NCBI RefSeq assembly: GCF_001640805.2
Contig: NC_066848.1
Coordinates: 9,338,396-9,402,395 of the forward strand
Direction: 5' to 3'
DNA: 64,000 nt
Origin: Lates calcarifer
Lineage: Eukaryota; Chordata; Actinopteri; Centropomidae
Made by a program: the position numbers and the translations under genes. This document shows, in pieces, positions 1 to 11,680 of the stretch (the first letter of the stretch is position 1; the number at the start of each line of letters is the position of its first letter). The notes below the pieces were generated by a model. That model saw nothing but the letters and a program-made list of their open reading frames with translations, had not been told where the DNA came from and did no database searches.

Positions 1-2470
1 AACTTTGACGGGCCAGAACCGGCACACGCTTCGACCCAAACTCACAATTTTCGGAGCCAGTCTTCCAAAAATTGTCAAGGAGGGGCTGACAACATTTGAA
101 GTGAATCTGGTCACCCGTCTAGAAACTGGACATCACACTATAAAATATGTCATTTCCTGCTATAAATAGGTGGCGCTACAACAATTGTATGAATATTGAC
201 ATATGGATGTGTGCAGATAGGTACCATTAACAATCCTGTAAAGTTTGATGCAGTTTGGACAAAGTATGGCCGAAATATAGCAAAAATAAAGCAACTTCCT
301 GTTTCGTGGCGAGTAATCGAACTTTGAGGGGCCATAACTTCCACGCCCTTCAACAAAAACTCAAAATCTGCCGCAATTTAACATCGTCTATGTCTTAAGA
401 ACATTACTATTAAGTTTTGAAGTCAATCGGATAATGCGTCTAGGACTAGTTCGCGTTCAAGCGACCCCTGGAAATGGCCAAAAAACACACAATTTTTTCA
501 CCTTCCGGTCAAAATAAAAATACTTTCTGTTGGGTTTAGAATATGGCTCCAAGAGACTTTTTGGTGCGTCATGGGATGTTACATATGTGTGCAGATTTTC
601 AGATTTTTAGGCGCAACGGGCTTGAGGGGCTGTTCCGTTTAAAAATGTAGGTGGCGCTACGAGGGCATTTTACCACGCCCATGCTCAAGACCCCTAAATT
701 ATTAAATTTTTCGCCGTGCCTGACGCGTCTGCAATTTTGGTAAGTTTTCACGCATGTTAAGGCCCTCAAAAAGCCGATCTAAGAGGCGGAAAAAGAAGAA
801 AAAAAATAATAATAATAATAATTAAAGCTGCGAGCAGCGTTGAACGGGCCCTCGCACCCGGCGCCCGTCGGGGGAGCGGCGACCGCGGGACCCCGGCAAC
901 CGCGGGGTCAACGCAGGTCGCAGGGCACACGCTGGCGTAACAGTTCACACTTCCGAGATGTAAAAATTTTAAATAAAAGCTTTTACGCTAATTATTTTCT
1001 GTGTGATAATTTTTCAGAGCTCATCATCTGTGACAGCTCTTGGCTCTCTGACTGTAACCTCCTGTGGCAGCTTCTCACAGACTCAATCAACTCCTCCCCT
1101 CCCCCCTCAAACACAAACACAAACACACACACACAACACACACACACACACACAGATACCCCCTCCCAAAAGGAGATAAAACTCAGTTTTAACTTGAGTT
1201 TAAAAGCTTTGAGCTTTGAGCAAAAGCATTTTTTTTAAGTTCTGTTATTGGGTGCATATATAAATCATTTATGCTTAAACAAGGCTTATAATGAAGTTAT
1301 TTGAACAGTGAATATCTCATCTGCCTAAAGTCAGGGCGAAGCCACTAACCAGCTGTAGGGATGGGTATCATTAGGATTTTATCTTTATCCATACAGACCC
1401 CTATCAGTCCAGCTCAGACTGTTACTGGTTTAAGAGAGTGAAGTTTAATAGCAATTTGCAAAATTTGGAGATTAGTGACAAACTAACCAGTTAGACTACA
1501 TACAGACAAGCTTTCATTTTAGCTGTTAGTAACAGTTTGCCATGAGCTTAACCAGCGTGCTGTGCTTCCTGTTAAACATGTCATGAGACTGTGGACAACG
1601 CTGAAAATATTACTTTACTAACTACTTGCCGAACAGGCGCTTTGACAAAGAAAAGGTAAAGGCCAGCAGCTTTTACTTTTCAATGCACTTGTCGTCAACT
1701 TGAGTGGCTTATATTCAGCTGGTTCACCTCGACGCCCGTGGACCTAGTGCACTTTTCCTGTCGCCGTACACTGAGTAACACGAAAAATCAGCTGACCCCG
1801 TGTGAAATTTCCTAACTGATCAAAACCAAACTGTAAAGACAGCATCAATCCACGCTCAGCTTTGGTCAAGACCAGATTACATGAATTCAAAATAACCTAC
1901 AATTCCTTAAAATTAATTTGAAGCCAGTTTAATTTTTTGAGCCAGCTTTGACATCTGCAGATATGAGTTTCTGAAGAGGGGCCTGCTGAGGTTAGATGTG
2001 CTGAATAATATCCATTTTCATATCAGAAAAAACACTGCATTAAACATTGTCTTAGCTCACTGAGCTGAGGTCAACAGGTAATATAACCAACCTGTGAGGT
2101 GGCTCACCCCCGTAAGATAAACACATAAATGATCCCTGATAGCGATAATTAAAGGCACATCAGTGACAGGGAATGCTATTAAAACTAAACTATAAACTGG
2201 TGACATTAACTGCAAAAGAAGATTTTTATTGATACATTTCAGGTAGAATTTAGTTTTCAAGGAAAATGCTGTAAAACCTGAATTTGTTGCAACAAATTTA
2301 AAATAAAAGCTTTTATGCTAATTATTTTCTGTGATAATATTTTCAGAACTCATCATCTGTGACAGCTCATGGCTCTCTTGACTGTAACCTCCCTGTGGCA
2401 GCTTCTCACAGACTCAATCAACTCCTCTTCCCCTCCCCCTCAAACACACACACACAGACACACACACACA
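1..2470. repeat. Array unit 1 (5' truncated by window edge)
   Basis: R runs from the window start to about 812, G starts near 822, L with CA tract ends near 1155, M follows, and L' with CA tract ends at 2470. M here is the non-transposon (type A) form: after the EcoRI-like sequence near 1880 it continues into an AT-rich stretch up to about 2300. There is no S minisatellite between R and G. Confidence 0.9.
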
Positions 2471-4475
2471 GAGACCCCCTTCCAAAAACCCATCAAAGAG
2501 TAATACAATGGCTCCATCTGTAGGATAAAGTAGAGAGTCGCAACAGGAAGTTACCCCAAAATCTGAGGTTTCAAACAGGAAGTTGGGTTTCCGAACTTTG
2601 ACGGGCCAGAACCGGCACACGCTTCGACCCAAACTCACAATTTTCGGAGCCAGTCTTCCAAAAATTGTCAAGGAGGGGCTGACAACATTTGAAGTGAATC
2701 TGGTCACCCGTCTAGAAACTGGACATCACACTATAAAATATGTCATTTCCTGCTATAAATAGGTGGCGCTACAACAATTGTATGAATATTGACATATGGA
2801 TGTGTGCAGATAGGTACCATTAACAATCCTGTAAAGTTTGATGCAGTTTGGACAAAGTATGGCCGAAATATAGCAAAAATAAAGCAACTTCCTGTTTCGT
2901 GGCGAGTAATCGAACTTTGAGGGGCCATAACTTCCACGCCCTTCAACAAAAACTCAAAATCTGCCGCAATTTAACATCGTCTATGTCTTAAGAACATACT
3001 ATTAAGTTTTGAAGTCAATTGGGATAATGCGTCTAGGACTAGTTCGCGTTCAAGCGACCCCTGGAAATGGCCAAAAACACACAATTTTTTCACCTTCCGG
3101 TCAAAATAAAAATACTTTCTGTTGGGTTTAGAATATGGCTCCAAGAGACTTTTTGGTGCGTCATGGGATGTTACATATGTGTGCAGATTTTCAGATTTTT
3201 AGGCGCAACGGGCTTGAGGGGCTGTTCCGTTTAAAAATGTAGGTGGCGCTACCGAGGGCATTTTACCACGCCCATGCTCAAGACCCCTAAATTATTAAAT
3301 TTTTCGCCGTGCCTGACGCGTCTGCAAATTTTGGTAAGTTTTCACGCATGTTAAGGCCCTCAAAAAGCCGATCTAAGAGGCGGAAAAAGAAGAAAAAAAA
3401 TAATAATAATAATAATTAAAGCTGCGAGCAGCGTTGAACGGGCCCTCGCACCGGCGCCCGTCGGGGGAGTGGCGACCGCGGGACCCCGGCAACCGCGGGG
3501 TCAACGCAGGTCGCAGGGCACACGCTGGCGTAACAGTTCACACTTCCGAGATGTAAAAATTTTAAATAAAAGCTTTTATGCTAATTATTTTCTGTAATAA
3601 TATTTTTCAGAGCTCATCATCTGTGACAGCTCTTGGCTCTCCTGACTGTAACCTCTCTGTGGCAGCTTCCACAGACTCAATCAACTCCTCTTCCCCTCCC
3701 CCCTCAAATACAAACACAAACACACACACACAAACACAGAGAGAAATACCCCCTCCCAAAAGGAGATAAAACTCAGTTTTAACTTGAGTTTACAAGCTTT
3801 GAGCTTTGAGCAAAAGCATTTTTTTAAAGTTCTGTTATTGGGTGCATATATAAATCATTTATGCTTAAACAAGGCTTATAATGAAGTTATTTGAACAGTG
3901 AATATCTCATCTGCCTAAAGTCAGGGCGAAGCCACTAACCAGCTGTAGGGATGGGTATCATTAGGATTTTATCTTTATCCATACAGACCCCTATCAGTCC
4001 AGCTCAGACTGTTACTGGTTTAAGAGAGTGAAGTTTATAGCAACTTGCAAAATTTGGAGATTAGTGACAAACTAACCAGTTAGACTACATACAGACAAGC
4101 TTTCATTTTAGCTGTTAGTAACAGTTTGCCATGAGCTTAACCAGCGTGCTGTGCTTCCTGTTAAACATGTCATGAGACTGTGGACAACGCTGAAAATGAT
4201 TACTTTACTAACTACTGGCCGAACAGGCGCTTTGACAAAGAAAAGGTAAAGGCCAGCAGCTTTTACTTTCAATGCACTTGTCGTCAACTTGAGTGGCTTA
4301 TATTCAGCTGGTTCACCTCGACGCCGGTGGACCTAGTGCACTTTTCCTGTCGCCGTACACTGAGTAACACGAAAAAATCAGCCGACCCCCGTGTGAAATT
4401 TCCTAACTGATCAAAACCAAACTGTAAAGACAGCATCAATCCACGCTCAGCTTTGGTCAAGGGGAGACATATGGT

Positions 4476-4501
4476 AAGATTACATGAATTCATGTAATCT
4501 T
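4476..4501. repeat. 26-bp perfect palindrome at Tc1 fragment edge
   Basis: The sequence equals its own reverse complement over 26 bp, centred on GAATTC. Identical palindromes occur at 7183-7208 and 9700-9725. Type A units have only the left arm (near 1872 and 14009), so the palindrome arises where M joins the Tc1 remnant. Confidence 0.9.
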
Positions 4502-4796
4502 CTTTGAGGCTACAATTTCAGACTTAACTAAGTCATTCACTAGTGTCTTGGCAGCGTTTATGGGGTCTTTAGACAGGTCTCTCACTGGTTTTCTTTCCAG
4601 GGTCATTGAAATCTTTGGCTTCCTACCTCTGCCAGGCTTGTTCTGCACAGTGTGGCTCTCCTTGAATTTCTCGGTGACGCTTCTCATTTGAGTTCTTGAC
4701 GCTTGGAAATGCTGTGATAACTTTGTATATCCTTCTCCTGCTTCCTGAGCATCGACAATTCTTCAAGTCTACAGTGATTTCCTTAGTTTTTGGCAT
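4490..4796 (-). pseudogene. Tc1-like transposase N-terminal fragment, frameshifted (unit 2)
   Basis: The minus-strand reading gives the N-terminal DNA-binding part of a Tc1/mariner transposase. It starts at a Met near 4796 and continues into a GRGRKPK segment, the basic motif between the two helix-turn-helix subdomains, and then into a segment ending near SKKIT. The catalytic DDE domain is absent. A 5-nt deletion relative to unit 4 (near 4760) breaks the frame. It cannot encode a transposase; it is a passenger copied with the array unit. Confidence 0.85.
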
Positions 4797-4938
4797 GATG
4801 CTTTCTCAAGTGACAGCTCAAATCTTAACTGAAGTTTTTATACCGCGTGTAAAGCAGCTCTTGGCTCTCCTGACTGTAACCTCTCTGTGGCAGCTTCTCA
4901 CAGACTCAATCAACTCCTCTTCCCCTCCCCCTCAAACA

Positions 4939-4976
<38 letters not shown>

Positions 4977-5902
4977 AGAGACCCCCTTCCAAAAACCCAT
5001 CAAAGAGTAATACAATGGCTCCATCTATAGGATAAAGTAGAGAGTCGCAACAGGAAGTTACCCCAAAATCTGAGGTTTCAAACAGGAAGTTGGGTTTCCG
5101 AACTTTGACGGGCCAGAACAGGCACACGCTTCGACCAAATCTCACAATTTTCGGAGGACATCTTCCAAAAATCGTCAAGGAGGGGCTGACAACATTTGAA
5201 GTGAATCTGGTCACCCGTCTAGAAACTGGACATCACACTATAAAATATGTCATTTCCTGCCTATAAATAGGTGGCGCTACAACAATTGTATGAATATTGA
5301 CATATGGATGTGTGCAGATAGGTACCATTAACAATCCTGTAAAGTTTGATGCAGTTTGGACAAAGTATGGCCGAAATATAGCAAATTTAAAGCAACTTCC
5401 TGTTTCGTGGCGAGTGATCGAACTTTGAGGGGCCATAACTTCCACGCCCTTCAATGAAAAGTCCGAAACTTTTGCAATTTAACTTCGTCTATGTCTTAAG
5501 AACAAATTATCAAATTTTGAAGTCAATCGGATAATGCGTCTAGGACTAGTTCGCGTTCAAGCGACCCCTGGAAATGGCCAAAACACACAATTTTTTCACC
5601 TTCCGGTCAAAATAAAAATACTTTCTGTTGGGTTTAGAATATGGCTCCAAGAGACTTTTTGGTGCGTCATGGGATGTTACATATGTGTGCAGATTTTCAG
5701 ATTTTTAGGCGCAACGGGCTTGAGGGGCTGTTCCGTTAAAAATGTAGGTGGCGCTACCGAGGCCATTTTGCCACACCCATGCTCAAGACCCCTAAATTCT
5801 TAAATTTTTCGCCGTGCCTGACGCGTCTGCAAATTTTCAGGAGTTTTGACGCATGTTAAGGCCCTCAAAAGGCGATCAAAGAGGCGGAAAAAGAAGAAAA
5901 AA

Positions 5903-6101
5903 ATAATAATAATATAATAATAATAAACCGAACGAAAACAAGAGGTCCTTGCAACTCGTTGCATGGCCCGTTGGGCCACGCAACTCGGTTGCTCGGGCCC
6001 TAATAATAATATAATAATAATAATAAACAGACCGAAAACAAGAGGGTCTTGCAACTCGTTGCATGGCCCCGTTGGCCACGCAACTCGTTGCTCGGGCCCT
6101 A
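5903..6101. repeat. S minisatellite, 2 copies
   Basis: Two copies of a unit of about 100 bp: a TAATAA run, then a purine-rich stretch (accgaaaacaagagg), then a GC-rich part. The GC-rich part contains gcaactcgttgc twice, a 5-bp stem with a 2-nt loop, and ends in gggccc. This cluster is the most diverged of the four. Confidence 0.88.
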
Positions 6102-7196
6102 ATTAAAGCTGCGAGCAGCGTTGAACGGGCCCTCGCACCCGGCGCCCGTCGGGGGAGCAGGCGACCGCGGGACCCCGGCACCGCGGGGGTCAACGCAGGT
6201 CGCAGGGCACACGCTGGCGTAACAGTTCACACTTCCCAGATGTTAAAATTTTAAATAAAAGCTTTTACGCTAATTATTTTCTGTGATAATATTTTTCAGA
6301 GCTCATCATCTGTGACAGCTCTTGGCTCTCTTGACTGTAACCTCTCTGTGGCAGCTTCTCACAGACTCAATCAACTCCTCTTCCCCTCCCCCCTCAAACA
6401 CAAACACAAACACAAACACACCCACACACACACACACAAACACACAGAGAAATACCCCCTCCCAAAAGGAGATAAAACTCAGTTTTAACTTGAGTTTACA
6501 AGCTTTGAGCTTTGAGCAAAAGCATTTTTTTAAGTTCTGTTATTGGGTGCATATATAAATCATTTATGCTTAAACAAGGCTTATAATGAAGTTATTTGAA
6601 CAGTGAATATCTCATCTGCCTAAAGTCAGGGCGAAGCCACTAACCAGCTGTAGGGATGGGTATCATTAGGATTTTATCTTTATCCATACAGACCCCTATC
6701 AGTCCAGCTCAGACTGTTACTGGTTTAAGAGAGTGAAGTTTATAGCAATTTGCCAAAATTTGGAGATTAGTGACAAACTAACCAGTTAGACTACATACAG
6801 ACAAGCTTTCATTTTAGCTGTTAGTAACAGTTTGCCATGAGCTTAACCAGCGTGCTGTGCTTCCTGTTAAACATGTCATGAGACTGTGGACAACGACTGA
6901 AAATATTACTTTACTAACTACTGGCCGAACAGGCGCTTTGACAAAGAAAAGGTAAAGGCCAGCAGCTTTTACTTTTCAATGCACTTGTCGTCAACTTGAG
7001 TGGCTTATATTCAGCTGGTTCACCTCGACGCTGGTGGACCTAGTGCACTTTTCCTGTCGCCGTACACTGAGTAAGACGAAAAAAATCAGCTGACCCCGTG
7101 TGAAATTTCCTAACTGATCAAAACCAAACTGTAAAGACAGCATCAATCCACGCTCAGCTTTGGTCAAGGGGAGACATATGGTAAGATTACATGAAT

Positions 7197-7503
7197 TCAT
7201 GTAATCTTCTTTGAGACTACAATTTCAGACTTAACTAAGTCATTCACTAGTGTCTTGGCAGCATTTATGGGTTCTTTAGACAGGTCTCTAACTGGTTTTC
7301 TTTCCAGGGTCATTGAAATCTTTGGCTTCCTACCTCTGCCAGGCTTGTTCTGCACAGTGTGGCTCTCCTTGAATTTCTCGGTGACGCTTCTCATTTGAGT
7401 TCTTGACGCTTGGAAATGCTGTTATAACTTTGTATATCCTTCTCCTGCTTCCTAAGCATCGACAATTCTTCAAGTCTACAGTGATTTCCTTAGTTTTTGG
7501 CAT
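7197..7503 (-). pseudogene. Tc1-like transposase N-terminal fragment, frameshifted (unit 3)
   Basis: Same fragment as in unit 2, with the same 5-nt deletion and the same end at the palindromic junction. Only a few substitutions separate the two copies. The shared lesion shows that units 2 and 3 descend from one Tc1-bearing unit. Confidence 0.85.
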
Positions 7504-9752
7504 GATGCTTTCTCAAGTGACAGCTCAAATCTTAACTGAAGTTTTTATACCGCGTGTAAAGCAGCTCTTGGCTCTCCTGACTGTAACCTCTCTGTGGCAG
7601 CTTCTCACAGACTCAATCAACTCTTCTTCCCCTCCCCCCTCAAACACAAACACAAACACAAACACACACACACACACAGACGCACACACACAGAGACCCC
7701 CTTCCAAAAACCCATCAAAGAGTAATACAATGGCTCCATCTATAGGATAAAGTAGAGAGTCGCAACAGGAAGTTACCCCAAAATCTGAGGTTTCAAACAG
7801 GAAGTTGGGTTTCTGAACTTTGACGGGCCAGAACCGGCACACGCTTCGACCAAAACTCACAATTTTCGGAGCCAGTCTTCCAAAAAATTCCTCAAGGAGG
7901 GGCTGACAACATTTGAAGTGAATCTGGTCACCCGTCTAGAAACTGGACATCACACTATAAAATATGTCATTTCCTGCTATAAATAGGTGGTGCTACAACA
8001 ATTGTATGAATATTGACATATGGATGTGTGCAGATAGGTACCATTAACAATCCTGTAAAGTTTGATGCAGTTTGGACAAAGTATGGCCGAAATATAGCAA
8101 AAATAAAGCAACTTCCTGTTTCGTGGCGAGTAATCGAACTTTGAGGGGCCATAACTTCCACGCCCTTCAACAAAAACTCAAAATCTGCCGCAATTTAACA
8201 TCGTCTATGTCTTAAGAACATACTATTAAGTTTTGAAGTCAATCGGATAATGCGTCTAGGACTAGTTCGCGTTCAAGCGACCCCTGGAAATGGCCAAAAA
8301 CACACAATTTTTCACCTTCCGGTCAAAATAAAATACTTTCTGTTGGGTTTAGAATATGGCTCCAAGAGACTTTTTGGTGCGTCATGGGATGTTACATATG
8401 TGTGCAGATTTTCAGATTTTTAGGCGCAACGGGCTTGAGGGGCTGTTCCGTTTAAAAATGTAGGTGGCGCTACCGAGGCCATTTTACCACGCCCATGCTC
8501 AAGACCCCTAAATTATTAAATTTTTCGCCGTGCCTGACGCGTCTGCAAATTTTGGTAAGTTTTCACGCATGTTAAGGCCCTCAAAAAGCCGATCTAAGAG
8601 GCGGAAAAAGAAGAAAAAAAATAATAATAATAATAATTAAAGCTGCGAGCAGCGTTGAACGGGCCCTCGCACCCGGCGCCCGTCGGGGGAGCGGCGACCG
8701 CGGGACCCCGGCAACCGCGGGGTCAACGCAGGTCGCAGGGCACACGCTGGCGTAACAGTTCACACTTCCCAGATGTAAAATTTTAAATAAAAGCTTTTAC
8801 GCTAATTATTTTCTGTGATAATATTTTTCAGAGCTCATCATCTGTGACAGCTCTTGGCTCTCCTGACTGTAACCTCCCTGTGGCAGCTTCTCACAGACTC
8901 AATTAACTCCTCTTCCCCTCCCCCCTCAAACACAAACACAAACACACCCACACAAACACAGAGAGAGATACCCCCTCCCAAAAGGAGATAAAACTCAGTT
9001 TTAACTTGACTTTACAAGCTTTGAGCTTTGAGCAAAAGCATTTTTTTAAGTTCTGTTATTGGGTGCATATATAAATCATTTATGCTTAAACAAGGCTTAT
9101 AATGAACTTATTTGAATAGTGAATTTCTCATCTGCCTAAAGTCAGGGCGAAGCCACTAACCAGCTGTAGGGATGGGTATCATTAGGATTTTATCTTTATC
9201 CATACAGACCCCTATCAGTCCAGCTCAGACTGTTACTGGTTTAAGAGAGTGAAGTTTATAGCAATTTGCAAAATTTGGAGATTAGTGACAAACTAACCAG
9301 TTAGACTACATACAGACAAGCTTTCATTTTAGCTGTTAGTAACAGTTTGCCATGAGCTTAACCAGCGTGCTGTGCTTCCTGTTAAACATGTCATGAGACT
9401 GTGGACAACGCTGAAAATATTACTTTACTAACTACTGGCTGAACAGGCGCTTTGACAAAGAAAAGGTAAAGGCCAGCAGCTTTTACTTTTCAATGCACTT
9501 GTCGTCAACTTGAGTGGCTTATATTCAGCTGGTTCACCTCGACGCCGGTGGATGTAGACATGCACTTTTCCTGTTGCCGTACACTGAGTAACACGAAAAA
9601 AATCAGCTGACCCCTTGTGAAATTTCCTAACTGATCAAAACCAAACTGTAAAGACAGCATCAATCCACGCACAGCTTTGGTCAAGGGGAGACATATGGTA
9701 AGATTACATGAATTCATGTAATCTTCTTTGAGGCTACAATTTCAGACTTAAC

Positions 9753-10025
9753 TTAGTCATTCACTAGTGTCTTGGCAGCGTTTATGGGGTTTTTAGACAG
9801 GTCTCTCACTGGTTTTCTTTCCAGGGTCATTGAAATCTTTGGCTTCCTACCTCTGCCAGGCTTGTTCTGCACAGTGTGGCTCTCCTTGAATTTCTCGGTG
9901 ACGCTTCTCATTTGAGTTCTTGACGCTTGGAAATGCTGTGATAACTTTGTATATCCTTCTCCTGCTTCCTGAGCATCGACAATTCTTTTCTTCAAGTCTA
10001 CAGTGATTTCCTTAGTTTTTGGCAT
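9753..10025 (-). pseudogene. Tc1-like transposase N-terminal fragment, best preserved (unit 4)
   Basis: This copy is open from the ATG at 10025 for 90 codons. It begins MPKTKE, which is typical of fish Tc1-like transposases, and has no 5-nt deletion. The helix-turn-helix region and the GRGRKPK motif are present. It stops at VND because of a substitution that creates TAA, where units 2 and 3 read on for a few more codons. No DDE domain follows. A short DNA-binding peptide is conceivable but unsupported. Confidence 0.85.
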
Positions 10026-10166
10026 GATGCTTTCTCAAGTGACAGCTCAAATCTTAACTGAAGTTTTTATCCCGCGTGTAAAGCAGCTCTTGGCTCTCCT
10101 GACTGTAACCTCTCTGTGGCAGCTTCTCACAGACTCAATCAACTCCTCTTCCCCTCCCCCCTCAAA

Positions 10167-10174
10167 CACAAACA

Positions 10175-10230
<56 letters not shown>
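10167..10230. repeat. (CA)n microsatellite, longest in the array
   Basis: Almost pure CA dinucleotides of about 64 bp at the end of L' in unit 4. Every L and L' module ends in a CA tract; others lie near 1110-1155, 2440-2470, 4937-4975, 6400-6445, 7645-7692, 11655-11680, 13208-13250, 14588-14615, 15855-15888 and 16852-16879. Confidence 0.92.
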
Positions 10231-10233
<3 letters not shown>

Positions 10234-11680
10234 ACCCCCTTCCAAAAACCCATCAAAGAGTAATACAATGGCTCCATCTGTAGGATAAAGTAGAGAGTCG
10301 CAACAGGAAGTTACCCCAAAATCTGAGGTTTCAAACAGGAAGTTGGGTTTCAGAACTTTGACGGGCCAGAACCGGCACACGCTTCGACCAAAACTCACAA
10401 TTTTCGGAGCCAGTCTTCCAAAAATCCTTAAGTCTGTCCTGACAACATTTGAAGTGAATCTGGTCACCCGTCTAGAAACTGGACATCACACTATAAAATA
10501 TGTCATTTCCTGCTATAAATAGGTGGTGCTACAACAATTGTATGAATATTGACATATGGATGTGTGCAGATAGGTACCATTAACAATCCTGTAAAGTTTG
10601 ATGCAGTTTGGACAAAGTATGGCCGAAATATAGCAAATTTAAAGCAACTTCCTGTTTTGTGGCGAGTAATCGAACTTTGAGGGGCCATAACTTCCACGCC
10701 CTTCAATGAAAAGTCCGAAACTTTTGCAATTTAACTTCGTCTATGTCTTAAGAACAAATTATCAAATTTTGAAGTCAATCGGATAATGCGTCTAGGACTA
10801 GTTCGCGTTCAAGCGACCCCTGGAAATGGCCAAAAACACACAATTTTTTCACCTTCCGGTCAAAATAAAAATACTTTCTGTTGGGTTTAGAATATGGCTC
10901 CAAGAGACTTTTTGGTGCGTCATGGGATGTTACATATGTGTGCAGATTTTCAGATTTTTAGGCGCAACGGGCTTGAGGGGCTGTTCCGTTAAAAATGTAG
11001 GTGGCGCTACCGAGGCCATTTTGCCACACCCATGCTCAAGACCCCTAAATTCTTAAATTTTTCGCCGTGCCTGACGCGTCTGCAAATTTTCAGGAGTTTT
11101 GACGCATGTTAAGGCCCTCAAAAAGGCGATCAAAGAGGCGGAAAAAGAAGAAAAAAAATAATAATAATAATAATAATAATAAACCGAACGAAAACAAGAG
11201 GGTCCTTGCAACTCGTTGCATGGCCCCGTTGGGCCCACGCAACTCGTTGCTCGGGCCCTAATAATAATAATAATAATAATAATAAACAGACGAAAACAAG
11301 AGGGTCCTTGCAACTCGTTGCATGGCCCCGTTGGGCCCACGCAACTCGTTGCTCGGGCCCTAATTAAAGCTGCGAGCAGCGTTGAACGGGCCCTCGCACC
11401 CGGCGTCCGTCGGGGGAGCGGCGACCGCGGGACCCCGGCAACCGCGGGGTCAACGCAGGTCGCAGGGCACACGCTGGCGTAACAGTTCACACTTCCCAGA
11501 TGTAAAAATTTTAAATAAAAGCTTTTATGCTAATTATTTTCTGTGATAATATTATTCAGAGCTCATCATCTGTGACAGATCATGGCTCTATTGACTGTAA
11601 CCTCCCTGTGGCAGCTTCTCACAGACACAATCAACTCCTCTTCCCCTCCCCCCTCAGACACACACAGACACACACACACA
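10231..11680. repeat. Array unit 5, short 1.45-kb unit lacking M
   Basis: Beta-type R, two S copies and G are followed directly by an L segment whose CA tract is bounded on the right by the L'-type sequence (gagaccccctt). The whole L-M interval of about 1.1-1.3 kb is absent. The junction falls within the L/L' homology. Confidence 0.9.
11157..11362. repeat. S minisatellite, 2 copies
   Basis: Two nearly identical S copies between the purine-rich end of R and the start of G in unit 5. Each carries a TAATAA run and the paired short hairpins. Confidence 0.88.

Larger units (their letters stand above)
2471..4977. repeat. Array unit 2 (Tc1-bearing type)
   Basis: R occupies 2471-3395, followed by (ATA)n and G from about 3416 with no S copies. 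L and its CA tract end near 3745. M ends at the palindrome at 4476-4501, where the Tc1 fragment starts. L' is shorter than in type A units: its first part is replaced by the sequence flanking the Tc1 fragment. Confidence 0.9.
4978..7692. repeat. Array unit 3 (Tc1-bearing, beta-type R)
   Basis: R carries the diagnostic beta differences, for example a different stretch around 5453-5515 compared with unit 2. Two S minisatellite copies precede G, which starts near 6103. M again ends in the palindrome (7183-7208) and a Tc1 fragment. Confidence 0.9.
7693..10230. repeat. Array unit 4 (Tc1-bearing, alpha-type R)
   Basis: This unit has an alpha-type R, no S copies, G from about 8637, L/CA ending near 8960, M with the palindrome at 9700-9725, and the best preserved Tc1 fragment. 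Its L' CA tract (about 10167-10230) is the longest in the array. Confidence 0.9.

Noticed and set aside
5800..6193. Open frames with poly-isoleucine or poly-tyrosine runs in the array
   Set aside because: These are translations of TAATAA repeats; similar frames occur in every S cluster.
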